DNA of 42,259 nucleotides from Fragilaria crotonensis (GCA_022925895.1 JAKSYS010000551.1:1-42259), one strand, 5' to 3'; shown: positions 26,492-37,797, counted from the stretch's first letter. Program-made: numbers and translations. Notes: generated by a model from the letters alone, not told the origin.

Positions 26492-27055
26492 ATACACCTA
26501 TTCGAAAGGAGGCAACGTTGGAATCTAAGTCCTCTAGACTCTATTTGTGACACATGGACTGAACTGACGGTCCTCACTGCGTCTAAACTCTCTAGTTGTC
26601 TTTCAATAGTTGGGCACGACCGCGGTCATGCCTTGCTCAATGTCAAATGCCAAAGCAATCATCGGATATTGCTAGTGAGGCCACTGGCGACGATTCCGTG
26701 CTGGAACGACACGAAGCATCCACACGATTGCCGCATCACACAATACCGACATGTTCGGAGAGTGTTTTTATGCTGCATCACAGAGAATCATCCATGATTA
26801 GCACCGAGTGGACACATTGTACAATTTTTGTTTATAGCAAACTTCCATTAAGTCTAACGCATGCAAGAAAGGCACAGGTACCGCACGCAGAAGGAAAGCG
26901 ACATCATAATGGATATGTACAACTAGCATGGCTACCCCCTAGGAGTCCATAAGGATTTACGAGTGTGATCGGGTGTCTGTTCATCTATAGAGGCGGAAAA
27001 ACGCAATTGCGCGTGTGCATACTTTTCGAGATTATCCTACTATTATAGCCACAAT
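26492..27055. other. 3' flank of paralogue 3, no gene
   Basis: It is homologous to the 3' flank of paralogue 1 (about 20580-20990). An open frame of 118 codons at 26596-26952 has no counterpart frame in that homologous flank, so I do not call it. Confidence 0.5.
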
Positions 27056-28215
27056 TTACGACGTGCTGCCTATCAAAGTCCACGTCTTTTTAAAGTCTTC
27101 CGTCTCAATAACCAACTGCCCATGAGAAAAGCCAGGATTGTTGGGCTTGAACCGGAGAATAAAGTCCGTTGCTTCCTTGGAACTGATGGATCCCTCCTTG
27201 GGAGTGATGGTCCAATCGGCCACATTGGTTTCGGGTGTAAAGGCTGCTCGAAAGTCGGCAAATCCCATGAATTCGTTCTTGAGACTAAACTCGTGCACGA
27301 CCGCAGCACCTCCGACGCGTGCATGGAGTTCCACCACGCCCTCCACTTGTGGACCAGCCGTGACGGGACCAAAGGCCTCGTCCAAATCAAATTCCTGCAT
27401 GTTACGAAGAGTCGCGTGAGATCAGCGACAAAAAAATATACATGATTGTTTCATGACAATGGAATAATGCAATAATCTCATTGCGTCTTACCTGATTTCG
27501 TTCCACACCAAACTTGGCCAGAGTACGCCAATCGGCTTCACCTGCCGATTGGACCCTGTCGAATGTTTCCGTCATGGCACGATGGGCATTTTTAGATTTC
27601 AGAATTTCTTGTTGATTGGCCCAATTCTCCAATTGTTGCGCCCTCGACTTTTCAACTCCTTGATCAATGAGTTTTTCAGCATATCCAGTGGATTTTCCCC
27701 AAGCATTCTTGGCACTCATGGTTTTGGATTTGGCAAACGTGGGGGAAACATCATTTCCGAATTTCTCCAAACCCTAGTGTGTCCGAGTCGGGGAGTTGCG
27801 ACAAAAGTGTATGTGAGACGACTGTTTTTCCATGGTAAATGATGATAAAATAAAACACAAAAAGCAGTTCCCCTTTTTCACGACCACTCACCTTTTTGCC
27901 ATCTCCAGCGACACCCATTTGTCCATCACCACCATCGAATTCATCGAATTCGACATAGGTACTCCAATCTCCTGGTCCCATACGATCCACCTTTTCTTTT
28001 TCCAAATCAGTTGCCTCCTTGGTAGATCCTTCAATATCAGGATTGTCAGTGACAGAATACAAGTCCTTGCTCAAATCATCCAAGTATCCATAGAGTGTCG
28101 TTGCAGTAGTAGTAGCGGAACTGGTGGTGGTACTGCGACTGTTGATGGCAACTGTAAAGGCAGTCACATCATTGACGCTGCGTGCCAGAACGAGAAGAGC
28201 AATGCCAAACTTCAT
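27056..28215 (-). CDS. three-exon, probably plastid-targeted protein of unknown function
   Basis: The minus-strand exons are 27892-28215, 27492-27773 and 27056-27394, giving 314 residues. Introns are 118 bp (donor AAG|GTGAGT, acceptor CTAG|GGT) and 97 bp (donor CAG|GTAAGA, acceptor GCAG|GAA). Both fall between codons, and the joins read GDGKK-GLEKFG and ERNQ-EFDLDE. The N-terminus MKFGIALLVLARSVNDVTAF is a short signal peptide ending in an Ala-Phe pair, followed by a Ser/Thr-rich, non-acidic stretch. This is the bipartite (ASAF-type) plastid presequence of diatoms. The mature part begins near LYGYLDDLSKDLY, has an acidic middle (STYVEFDEFDGGDGQ) and a helical, polar second exon. The third exon looks like a beta-rich domain (VVELHARVGGAAVVHEFSLK). 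Gene structure is confident; I do not recognise the family. Confidence 0.85.
27395..27491 (-). other. intron 2 of the plastid-targeted gene
   Basis: 97 bp, GTAAGA...GCAG, phase 0. The flanking exons are open in different frames, which only this splice reconciles. Confidence 0.85.
27774..27891 (-). other. intron 1 of the plastid-targeted gene
   Basis: 118 bp, GTGAGT...CTAG, phase 0. Confidence 0.85.
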
Positions 28216-28996
28216 GATTTTGGGATTTTACACAAGAGATAGAGGAAGGAAGGAAGGAAGTGATGAATCGAAAGAACTATTCAGTTCGATCAAGATGTAC
28301 TTTGAATGTGAAAAGGATATGGATATGATGTTGCTTGCCAGCAGGCACCAGGTGTATTTCCTTGTTCCTTCACTCTGAGAACTCTTCCACCCTCTGTCCA
28401 CAACAAGATGGAAGTATCTATACGAAATCATTATATCACGTTTCATATAATAGAAAGATCTCCAAAGAGAATACAAAAAGAATTAACGAAGAGGACACGA
28501 TGACGTTGCTTGACACACAGAGTTCTCATCCCCTTCGACGTGAGCATGCACCTTGAATCCTGAACCTTAACAAATATCTCCCGTTTCAGAATACGAGTTG
28601 TCCCAAAACTATGACCGATGACGTCGCTTTCCGGAATGATTGGTTCGTAATGGCGATTCATTCGAAATTACGTCAGCATTACCCCAACGCATGCCAAGTG
28701 GCGGGACTCAGACTCTCGGTCCCTGTCCGTGTACATAAAGTACGACAGTGCACTGAACGTTCGGAGTATCATACACATGCAATTCTGCCAAACCGGCCAG
28801 AGCCACATCACATTCAAATGCACCGAAACGAGGCCACATTTCTTCCCAACACATACATAGGTCGTACACATAAAATTTTGTGCCCAGCGTCGACGACCAA
28901 CAATTGTGCTCATAAATTGTTAAATTCGGTTGGTTGCATCACACCAGTCACGACCCAGAACATTCACCCACGACAAATATAGTGCCATATCCCATC
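28216..28996. other. divergent intergenic region
   Basis: It separates two divergently transcribed genes and should hold both promoters. A (GGAA)n run of four units lies at about 28244-28259, close to the plastid-protein start. I see no gene. Confidence 0.5.
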
Positions 28997-29551
28997 ATGC
29001 CTCTGCTTGCTCATTCCACAATGACCCTCCCATCCATCGTCACCACCGCCTCTACCGGTAGTAGCAGTGCGACTAGCAGTGCGACAAGCACTGCTGCTGT
29101 TACTACGAATGTTCCTTCAAGCAGCATGACGTTGACCACCTCAACGGCATCATCGTCGTCCTTGTCCATGACGATGAAACGAAAACACACGCTGATGGGT
29201 TGTCAAAAATTTGTGGGTGCACCCTTGACTCGAGATCAAGCTCGAGCCAAGATGGAGTCATCCCCACATTTCAAACAATTGGCCATTGAATCACAAGGAT
29301 GGACCCTTTCCTCCTTGTTTGGAAGTTCGAACAGCAGCACCAACAGCAACAGTAATCGACGATCCACAAGAATGTTAATGACAACATCGACGACAACGTG
29401 TGAAGGAGGTGGTGGAGCTGTTGCCGGTAGTAATCATGAGGAATCCATGTCGTTGGAATTGATTGATCGTGCCGTGGCATTGGATTATGGCAGTCGACTT
29501 CGAGCGTGTCTGTTGCAAACCGAAAAAGTCAAGCACTCGACTCCGTATTGA
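28997..29551 (+). CDS. small protein with FVGxPxxRxQA...LDYGxRLRxCL motif, member 1
   Basis: The frame can be extended upstream from a TTG, but the first ATG is at 28997, giving 184 residues (MPLLAHSTM...). Residues 1 to about 55 are Ser/Thr/Ala-rich and low-complexity. The conserved core starts GCQKFVGAPLTRDQARAKME and continues SSPHFKQLAIES. After a Ser/Asn/Arg-rich insert it ends in LIDRAVALDYGSRLRACLLQ. The same core occurs in the 33405-33740 product on the opposite strand. Conservation in two otherwise unlike proteins makes this a real gene. I do not recognise the family; there is no signal peptide or membrane segment. Confidence 0.75.
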   Translation: MPLLAHSTMTLPSIVTTASTGSSSATSSATSTAAVTTNVPSSSMTLTTSTASSSSLSMTMKRKHTLMGCQKFVGAPLTRDQARAKMESSPHFKQLAIESQGWTLSSLFGSSNSSTNSNSNRRSTRMLMTTSTTTCEGGGGAVAGSNHEESMSLELIDRAVALDYGSRLRACLLQTEKVKHSTPY

Positions 29552-30317
29552 CCAAAATTATTCGTGTCGCGTTCATGATGAGATTATATTGATGATTGGC
29601 TGAGGAGAGAGAATGATCAAGAAATTATAGAATAGAAGTTTTGAAGAAGAGATCTGAATGAAAGAAATGTAATAGAGATAGATGTGACAGTGATACCGTG
29701 CCGTGTTCTATTTATCTGTCTCGTGAAGTGGTCGGTGCCGGATCATGCCGTTGTTGTCGTTTCCCCGAATAGCAAGTCGCGGTGCCCTCCGCTGGTGTTT
29801 CGGCTGCAAGGACTTGTACCGTAGGTTCTTGTACAACGTACTCGTACTGGAATACAAGTACTGGTACTACCAGAATATGCTGGAAATTGGGTATTTTCGT
29901 CTTGTGCCCTGTAGACTTCAAAAAAACCACAAAACGGGAAGACATCTGCTCACGAAACATCTGAAAATCGAATTCTATTCGAATGCCACTTTCCGCCGAC
30001 CATCAGCACAACGCAGTGTTCAGTCCTCCAGTACACCGGTACTACTGTACGGCAGTCCCACGGAAGCGTCCGGAATGATATGGAGGCATGGGCGTAGGAT
30101 TTGGTATCTTTTTTACACATGTCCGTGAGATTGTGACGCTTGGTGGGAGTCGTGCGGATCCTGATGGATACATCTTTTTTGGATACCACGACGAGGTGCA
30201 AATTCCGCAGTACAATCTACTTCCAATTCTACGTGTTAACTCATATGGATCGTACTTTAACTTTTTTGGTTCCGTTGAATTCAGTGCAAGTAGCAGAAAC
30301 ACAATACGAATTGTAAA
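29552..30317. other. intergenic, promoter side of the repeat-protein gene
   Basis: It contains short GTAC/AGTAC-rich words (about 29815-29880) like other spacers here. Overlapping frames of 60-127 codons on both strands show no conserved features. No gene called. Confidence 0.45.
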
Positions 30318-32759
30318 ATGAGACCCTTCTCGTTTGGACTTGTATTGCTGGCATGGTTGGGAGTCGTCTCCCATGCTGCTCTGTCGTCGTCTGTAACAAC
30401 AACTAAATCAGCAGCAGTAGCAGCAAGTGATGATGATTTTGACGGTCTTGAAATCGATTTCAGTTGCACATTGAGTCACAGTAGCAATTCGGATGATTGC
30501 TGGAAGAACGCTGGATGCGTTTGGTGTCAAGGAGCACCTCTTCATGGGATCTGTGTATCTCAGGGACAAGCCGATGCACTCATTCGGAAACTTCCGGGTG
30601 TGGAGTGTTCACCTGAGACTCAGCAGCATTCAGAAACAACGACAACAACGACATTGATTGCCGCAGAATTCGCACCGTATGATCCTGTCTGTCTCGCGGC
30701 CGGAATGAATGCAGATGGTAATGACGAAGCTCAGGAACAATGCGATTCGACACTTGACGCGAATGGTAATCCATGTGTCTGGTGCGACGGTGCGGGCGTT
30801 TTTGGGCTTTGTTTGAATCAAGATCAAGCCAAAACTGCCGGACCCTACCTATCCTGTGATTCAATGATTACAGAACATTTTGTTCCTGATCCTTCGGATC
30901 CTGCAGTCTACAAGCTTACCACCACCAGGCATCATGATGATGCTGTCAAAGAAATCTGGAACAATCCTTTGGATCCATCGTGTGTTGAGGCAGCTTGGAA
31001 TGCCGACGATGCAGAAGCAACCTGCCATGCAACTGTCGACCAAGAAGGAACTCCTTGCGTCTGGTGTTCCTTGCCTGGTGAACCTGCTGGTGTCTGTCTC
31101 AATGCGGATCAATCTGCTGCGGCTGGACAGTATCTTTCCTGTAATTCTCATTTGATTCAAGAGTCAAACATAATGAAACAGATAATGTCTCCCTACGATA
31201 TCTCTTGTGCCATTGTTGGATACACCTCGTCTGCCGATGACGCGAAAGCGAACTGTGTCTCCAGCAAGGATATGGGTGGCGATGCTTGTGTTTGGTGCAC
31301 TGTCCAAGAATATCAGGATGAGTCTGGTGTCTGCTTGAATCAAGATCAATCCAACGCTGCCCACCAGTGGCTCATGTGCACTGACCCTGCAGCAGTTGTC
31401 AAACAAGAAGCCCATGCGTCAATTCATGGGTCCCCGTACGATGTCACGTGCGCCTTGGCTGGATTTACTGCTGGTGCAGATGGAGAATCTGTTTGTGGTT
31501 CCACTGTGGATCAAGAAGGAATTCCTTGTGAATGGTGCCCTTCCGGAGGTATTTGCCTCACTCACGACCAAAGTAATATTGCCGAGCAAGTCGGTATGCG
31601 ATGTGGTATCTCCGCAGAAACTCTTGAAGATGATCCTTACGACATTACCTGCGCAATCGCTGGGTACACTGCTGGTGATGATGGTGAGACAGTCTGCAAG
31701 GCCACTCAAGATGAGGATGGAGACATGTGCGTGTGGTGCTCGTTCGGAGGTCAGGGTCTGTGCTTGACCGAGGAGCAATCCCAGATTGCGCAGCAATTGA
31801 GTCTCGACTGCGACGCAGGCCAACCAAAGATGGCGTTTGAGCCGTTGGAAAGCGTCGCTTTCCCCGTAGCTAGCTCTCAGTTCGATCTTTCTTGTGTGTT
31901 GGCCGGCGTTACTGCTGGACCAGACGCAGAGCATGCCTGCTTGTCCTCCTTCGAACAAAGCGGAGGCGCATGCATTTGGTGCCCTGTGGGTGGTTTGTGT
32001 TTGACCGACAATCAAGTTGGCATTGCACACCAAGCTGGGGTCAAATGTTTCGAAGAAGAAGAAGAAGTTCAAGTTCAAGATAATCCGCTGGATGTCACTT
32101 GCGCCATGGCAGCCTTCCACGCCGGATCGGACGCCGAGGAAGTATGCAAATCAACCAAGGACATGGATGGTGATGACTGTGTTTGGTGCACTTTAGCCTC
32201 GAAGGGTGTGTGCTTGACCGATTATCAAGCCAGTGTGGCTAGCAAGATGCAGATCGATTGTGAGGAGAAGACTCCGATTGCAATTGATGCCAGTATTCCA
32301 CTTGTCGATGCAATTGTTTCAGGTTCTCCCTATGATGTTACGTGCGTCTTGGCTGGCTATACCGCTGGTGCGGATGGAGAATCTGTTTGTGGTTCCACTG
32401 TCGACCAAGACGGAGATGCATGTGTTTGGTGCTCTGCCGGAGGTCTTTGCCTCACTCACGACCAAGTTGATTTTGCCGAGCAAGCCGGCGTCCAATGTGG
32501 TTCCACTGCAGATATTCTGGAAGACGATCCTTATGACATTACCTGCGCAATCGCTGGGTACACCGCTGGTGATGATGGTGAGACAGTCTGCAAGGCCACT
32601 CAAGATGAGGACGGAGACACGTGTGTTTGGTGCTCGTTCGGAGGTCAGGGTCTGTGCTTGACCGAGGAGCAATCTCAGATTGCGCAGCAATTGAGTCTCA
32701 ACTGCGATGCTTCATCGAATTCTCGTTTCTCCCTGCGTTCCGCGGCGATTGAAGAGTAA
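30318..32759 (+). CDS. secreted protein of ten six-cysteine repeats (PSI-like)
   Basis: This intact 813-residue protein has no intron. It starts MRPFSFGLVLLAWLGVVSHA, a clear signal peptide. From about residue 48 to 797 it is built of ten units of roughly 53-63 residues, often joined by short variable linkers. A typical unit reads D-x-x-C-A-x-A-G-x-T-A-G-x-D, then C, then D-x-x-G-x-x-CVWC, then G-x-CL-T-x-x-Q, then a final C, giving six cysteines per unit. Unit 1 is the most diverged (CWKNAGCVWCQGAPLHGIC). The CxWC-G-xC core resembles PSI (plexin-semaphorin-integrin) cysteine knots; this is a resemblance, not an assignment. Units 5-6 and 9-10 are nearly identical pairs about 0.9 kb apart, pointing to recent internal duplication. 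There is no membrane anchor, so the product is probably secreted or retained in the secretory pathway or cell wall. Confidence 0.88.
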   Translation: MRPFSFGLVLLAWLGVVSHAALSSSVTTTKSAAVAASDDDFDGLEIDFSCTLSHSSNSDDCWKNAGCVWCQGAPLHGICVSQGQADALIRKLPGVECSPETQQHSETTTTTTLIAAEFAPYDPVCLAAGMNADGNDEAQEQCDSTLDANGNPCVWCDGAGVFGLCLNQDQAKTAGPYLSCDSMITEHFVPDPSDPAVYKLTTTRHHDDAVKEIWNNPLDPSCVEAAWNADDAEATCHATVDQEGTPCVWCSLPGEPAGVCLNADQSAAAGQYLSCNSHLIQESNIMKQIMSPYDISCAIVGYTSSADDAKANCVSSKDMGGDACVWCTVQEYQDESGVCLNQDQSNAAHQWLMCTDPAAVVKQEAHASIHGSPYDVTCALAGFTAGADGESVCGSTVDQEGIPCEWCPSGGICLTHDQSNIAEQVGMRCGISAETLEDDPYDITCAIAGYTAGDDGETVCKATQDEDGDMCVWCSFGGQGLCLTEEQSQIAQQLSLDCDAGQPKMAFEPLESVAFPVASSQFDLSCVLAGVTAGPDAEHACLSSFEQSGGACIWCPVGGLCLTDNQVGIAHQAGVKCFEEEEEVQVQDNPLDVTCAMAAFHAGSDAEEVCKSTKDMDGDDCVWCTLASKGVCLTDYQASVASKMQIDCEEKTPIAIDASIPLVDAIVSGSPYDVTCVLAGYTAGADGESVCGSTVDQDGDACVWCSAGGLCLTHDQVDFAEQAGVQCGSTADILEDDPYDITCAIAGYTAGDDGETVCKATQDEDGDTCVWCSFGGQGLCLTEEQSQIAQQLSLNCDASSNSRFSLRSAAIEE

Positions 32760-33404
32760 CAAGCACGAAACACATGCGGACTTTTTCAATACGTACTTTA
32801 ACACAGTATTAGTTGAACTTGCATACATTATTCTGCAGAAGAATGTGAATGCATTGCCTACAGGTATATAAGGCGAACAGTAGTAAAAGTGTCTTGTTTC
32901 CCTCTTCTGGTCTCGCAAGAGTAGACATGGTTGGCACGTACATTAATCACTTTCCTTTTGCAAGCATCAGCTATATCAGGCAAAATTCTAGTAAACGTTT
33001 CTTTAAACCCACATAGGGCCTCGTTAGATTGTAGATGATGTTCCCGCTTGGATTGCGCCTGCATTATTTGTATCAGGTAAACTCTAGAAGTACTTTTATC
33101 CCATCTCTCGTCTCACAACATTGCCTTTTGTTTCCCTACCTATTCGACACCTGGAGTACACATACGTATCAATCTGATCGTTCTGGCAAAAAAAACAGAG
33201 ACAAGTAAAATACAATTGGAATTGAAGATGATATCAATTGAGGCTACTTCTTAATCGATGAATAGTACTACCTAGCTGGTGTGCAGGGACTCGAAAGTCG
33301 TCAATGTACAAAAATGTGATTCTGGAAATGAAGCTTGTGCTGAAACCGCACTCCTCCTTGTTGTCCATGATACTTCTCCATCACATGTTGTGGTTGATAC
33401 TGCT
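32760..33404. other. intergenic between convergent genes
   Basis: No convincing gene. It lies between the 3' ends of the repeat-protein gene (+) and the small family member 2 (-). Confidence 0.5.
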
Positions 33405-33740
33405 TCAGTTGTTGTTGTTACTGTTGCGACCATTCGTTTCCGACGGATGAAAATGGCCGGCCGCAAGACAATTTCGAAGTCTCATGCCATAATCCAATTG
33501 GACGGCATTCTGAACGACATCGTCTTGTTCGTGCGATCCACCAAAACGTTGGACGGCATCGGCAAACTGTGGACTGCGTTCCATCTTCGCCAATGCCTGT
33601 TCTCGTGAAATGGGTTGTCCCACAAATAGAGAACAATTTTCAATAGTGTGTGGAGTGTTCCGACGAGCAATGGGAGGTTCATCATTGTTGTTGTTGTATT
33701 TGTTGGTGTGGTATGCCATTGTTGAAATCGTGTACGGCAT
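33405..33740 (-). CDS. small protein with FVGxPxxRxQA...LDYGxRLRxCL motif, member 2
   Basis: A 111-residue protein starts at ATG 33740 (MPYTISTMAYHTNKYNNNND). The core CSLFVGQPISREQALAKMER, then SPQFADAVQRFGG, then VVQNAVQLDYGMRLRNCLAA, matches the 28997-29551 product. It lacks that protein's Ser/Thr-rich N-terminus and the internal insert. It ends in an Asn-rich tail (NGRNSNNNN) encoded by a GTT-repeat run on the plus strand. The two relatives face each other across the 813-residue gene. Function unknown. Confidence 0.7.
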   Translation of the reverse strand: MPYTISTMAYHTNKYNNNNDEPPIARRNTPHTIENCSLFVGQPISREQALAKMERSPQFADAVQRFGGSHEQDDVVQNAVQLDYGMRLRNCLAAGHFHPSETNGRNSNNNN

Positions 33741-33754
33741 TGTGAAATGATGGA

Positions 33755-33825
33755 TTGATTAATTGATGGATTTGATGGCTTGATTTGATGGCTTGATTGA
33801 TGGATGGGGTGAATGGCTTGATGTG
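33755..33825. repeat. degenerate GATGG/TTGAT tandem repeat
   Basis: Imperfect repeats of TTGATGG and TTGATTT-type units lie just upstream of family member 2. Confidence 0.7.
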
Positions 33826-36510
33826 TGCCGTCTTCAGCCAGAACAAAATGAAATGTGTGTCATTCGCTATGTAACTAAACATACATTCTACTAGTACTTC
33901 GTTGCAAAGGTTTTCATAGTATGTACTTTCAGTACACCTTGTACGAGCAGTAGTACTATAGATCATACGAGGTTATGAATTGCAATCCTTGATGGCTTCA
34001 AGCTGTCCGCGAGGGCTGCTTGCGACAGAAGTCGAAAGCCGTGGACGAGAATCATAACCATTGGCTGAAAAGCAGATGACGCTGAGGGATTCGAAGCAAT
34101 GAATACTTATATATATACATGATTGTATATACGTCATCCGGATGTTCCTACGTCACGGTATCCTGCTTTTTTCGGAACTCAATGAAGGACAGATAGACAG
34201 ACAAATGATTAGGGACTGCGCGGTACGGTCATTCAGGACTGGTGCACGGTGCACGGTGACTTGAAATGGGATTGACATTCCACAGCACGATGTATAAAAC
34301 TGGTACGATACTAATGTAACACGGATAACCACACTTCACGCTTTACATCCCTCACCCCCCACCCAACTGTCTTTTTACAAATCCGATTTCTTTTCATCTC
34401 TCAGCGACTGTTCATGAGCAAGGAAAATCCAGCTTATGGCACAGGACAGGGCTCAAATGTCAAAGTCAGCTTCATTGGGAGAACTCATGATGAGGGTCGA
34501 TGGGTCAAAATTAAAAAGTGACTGAAGTGTTCCATGTCCTTTACCAATGTCAACCATACGTCGACTATTTCACTGAGGGGACAAGACAGGTGGCTTTCCC
34601 AAGCACAGATCATAGTATAGGGAAGGAAACAATCTAAACAATGCTGGAAATGTACTTTTATTCCACTAACAAGAGGCATACCGAGCACTGTTGAAAAAAA
34701 GAACTACTAGTAGCAACAATGACAAGAAGAGTTGGGCATCCTCCTGGCGGCACCATTGAAAATGAGAATGAGTCCCCCCATAAGAACCAGAGGGTAGAGC
34801 ATGGCTGCTGCTACTAGTTGTTTACTGTGGTTGTATTCATTAGAAATTCCAGAGACATAGTATCAGCTCTTCAAACCAACAAGGGACCATTGCAATGGAC
34901 AAAAAAGGAGCCTATTAGTATGGAGCACCTTTTTATTCAGGAAGCCTGATGGCTTGAATGCTTTCCCCACCCAAACCAGTAAATTCATACACACGTCACA
35001 TACAACTTAACAACAAAAAGCAGCTATATTATCAAATATAATGACAAATGTGGCAGCTATCGTAGTTGATGTCCGTGTTCGCAAGAAACGCAGTGGATTG
35101 GCTGCGACGAAGCACGACATGTACAGAACATATCCTTTCGCGGCGGCAAGTGCGACAACATTGACGAAGGTCTGTTTGAAACATTTTCAATGAACTTGGA
35201 GCTATATGCTTTCATTGGGCATTTGTATGACATATCAATTTTTTAAGAGCATTCTCTATCATGATGGGGTACACTTGATTTTTTCTCAGTTTTTTGGAAA
35301 AAGCATTCTCTATGTTGGGGGTACATTTGGTCATTGCACGTTCCACGGGGTCATCGTATATATTTCTCGTACAAACAAGATGCATATCTGCCATACAGTA
35401 CAACAGCTTTTGGACTCAAGTACAACAACATTTCTGCCATCCTTCATTCCACACATATCCTTGCCCTTCTTTGCACTTCACCTTTCTTTGTCATGTTGTC
35501 CATTTTTCACCATTCCCATCACCTTTCTTTTCCTTGCCATGTCCTCTATCTCCATGGCAAACAAGGACGAATTGAGAATGATGGTACATGTTGGTTGGTT
35601 TGTCGATTTGACAAGAACTCAAAGATGATGACCATCACAACAGTTATAACAGTATAAAACTAGCCAGTATGCCAGTAGTAGATAGGTATACAATAGAGAA
35701 TGCCTACTTTTTTAATTTTGTTGCAAGTGTACATAATATACCCCGCCGGGGGGGGGGGGTCAGATTTTGTTGTACCCCCCCACCATAGAGAATGCCGCTC
35801 TAAGTGCCTTGATGCTGTAGTGCTTCATCCATACAATTCTACTGCATGTGGTAGAAAAGGCAATCCAAGGAACTACCAAAATGGACCACTTTCACCAGAT
35901 GTCTGACTTGCCTGTGCCATTTGGTGGTTTGGAGCTGAATCTACATACGACATTATGACAACCGATGGAATCAGTGACACTCATACAAGAAGCAGCTACT
36001 GCTGGTATGTTGTGGATCTCGTCATGTACCGGATTTTTCAAGCCACTCAAGCATTTGACCCCGTCTTGTCCACTTATTTTATCGAGATAATGGCACAATG
36101 GCTGCTGAACAATCTTGCGAGCTGTGTAATTCTGTTCACATAGTCAGAGTTCTTAGGGCACAAGAAAGAAGTCTTAGGAAGGAGAGCAGACCAGCAACAA
36201 GGCTTGCTGGCTTCTAAGGAAAACAGAGGTTCTTGTTTGTTGCCATAATTCCTCAAACCAACAATGCACAGCAATAGTAGGAACAAAATCTTTCTCATTT
36301 CCTGAGTCAATGCAGACTTGCTTGTTCACTCATCAATGGCGGTGTTACTACTGCTGATCCATTGGCATTGGTTTCATCTTGTTATTCTTGTTATTTGTCA
36401 GCAGAAGCTATTCATGTTGGCATACCCTCCAGCGTTGTCAAGAACATGATGATGGTGGGTATTAAAAGGAAACATCGGTACTGGCTACTTGGCCACCAAC
36501 TCACCGTCCT
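33826..36510. other. long gene-poor stretch, repeat-derived
   Basis: I could not support any gene in this 2.7 kb. It contains a homopolymer of twelve G at 35748-35759 and a short repeated word (ATAGAGAATGCC at about 35693 and 35784). A diverged direct repeat around GCATTCTCTAT lies at 35250 and 35304. Plus-strand frames at 35206-35657 overlap in all three phases with no dominant one, which suggests a decayed element rather than a gene. Confidence 0.45.
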
Positions 36511-36792
36511 ACAGTCATGATACTCTACCTCTTCTACTGCCCAGCAGCTACTAAGTTCCTTTGATGCAAACTCACAGCGGCAGCAGTGTCCGGAGTTCCC
36601 AATTCCACCTATTGATGATGTCATTGGACACTTGCTTACAAACGTCATTATACAGTCATGATACTCTACCTCTTCTACTGCCCAGCAGCTACTAAGTTCC
36701 TTTGATGCAAACTCACAGCGGCAGCAGTGTCCGGAGTTCCCAATTCCACCTATTGATGATGTCATTGGACACTTGCTTACAAACGTCATTAT
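36511..36792. repeat. perfect tandem duplication, 141-bp unit
   Basis: 36511-36651 is repeated without visible change at 36652-36792 (both begin ACAGTCATGATACTCTACC and end AACGTCATTAT). The unit is 141 bp, a multiple of three, so a minus-strand frame (36412-36879) passes through both copies. This is not evidence that it is translated. Confidence 0.92.
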
Positions 36793-37797
36793 ATTGTCCA
36801 TTGACATGACTGAGACATTCTTTGGAATCACAAACATCAGCCAAATCATGACATCCCCACAAAGTTTGGATTGCAACATCGATGCATATCTTATTCATTT
36901 CAAGCCATCAAATTATACTGATGGTAATGTTACAATGAGGCATGCAAGAATCAGCAATCTTTTGCAGAAGTCTACACAAAGAGAAGTGAAGGAACAGTCC
37001 CAGTAAGGACCAATCAAGTCAAGTGAGTTCAGATTAGCGCTATTTCACTTCATTTCTTTCACTTTAAGATTAAGCTCAGCACAGGTAGGAAAATGATACT
37101 TTATCACCAGGTAATACAAGTACTTTTGAGTCCCTACTAGTTTGTCGAGCCCTTATTCAATATGCCAGAGCAGTATGAATACTAATACTTTAGGTTTCAA
37201 TACTCCTCGCCACCCAGGATTGTGCACCTTCCAAAAATAGAACACCAACAAATCCCTCATATAATTACTACGCTGCTGAATCCTGCATTCCGGCTTTCCT
37301 TGTTGAAGGCGGAGGAAGAAGTTGAAGCAATACCATCAGTTCCTGCCTGGTCCTGCAACAAGAAGGAGGACACCAACAAGAACAATTCTTGATTGCCATG
37401 ATGTGCGTTTGCAAAATCCATTCAACAAGAAGGCAAGCAAGTGCAGTTTTTTTGGGCAAAACCGGGGGGTTGACTACCAAAAATCCAAGTCAAATCACGA
37501 GTCGATTAGTTCGAGCACTTGGAACCTTGGATGAAACTCATTTTTTGATTGGACACCGCCTATATCATATATATGCAGTATTATATGTCATACAACAGCA
37601 CTCTGGCTCGCGCAACCCCACTTGTACTGGTACACTGTACAATGAATCCGACGAGTATGCGTACCCTTGGAGTGGCAGGCAGTGTGGGAAGTGGGAATGC
37701 ACTCATACGCACCACCACAACCTAATTCGAATATCGTAAAATCAAATGTACTCCCAGACAAAGGCCAAACCTCCAACACGCGCCGCTGACGATAACG
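36793..37797. other. spacer upstream of the triple glycosyltransferase gene
   Basis: A plus-strand frame to 37006 (containing ETFFGITNISQIMTSPQSLD) looks protein-like but has no beginning I can define; it may be the end of a decayed gene. TATATCATATATATGCAGTA at about 37561-37580 is a TATA-like stretch 220 bp before the ATG at 37798. Confidence 0.4.

Noticed and set aside
26596-26952. 118-codon frame downstream of paralogue 3
   Set aside because: It lies in DNA homologous to the paralogue 1 3' flank, where the corresponding frame is not open; likely chance.
29745-30128. 127-codon plus-strand frame in a spacer
   Set aside because: No conserved feature; it overlaps repeat-like GTAC words and competing frames.
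35206-35657. Three overlapping plus-strand frames of 93-140 codons
   Set aside because: No frame dominates and no motif is recognisable; composition follows the pyrimidine-rich DNA.
36412-36879. 155-codon minus-strand frame through the 141-bp duplication
   Set aside because: It is open mainly because the unit length is divisible by three; no homology or gene context supports it.
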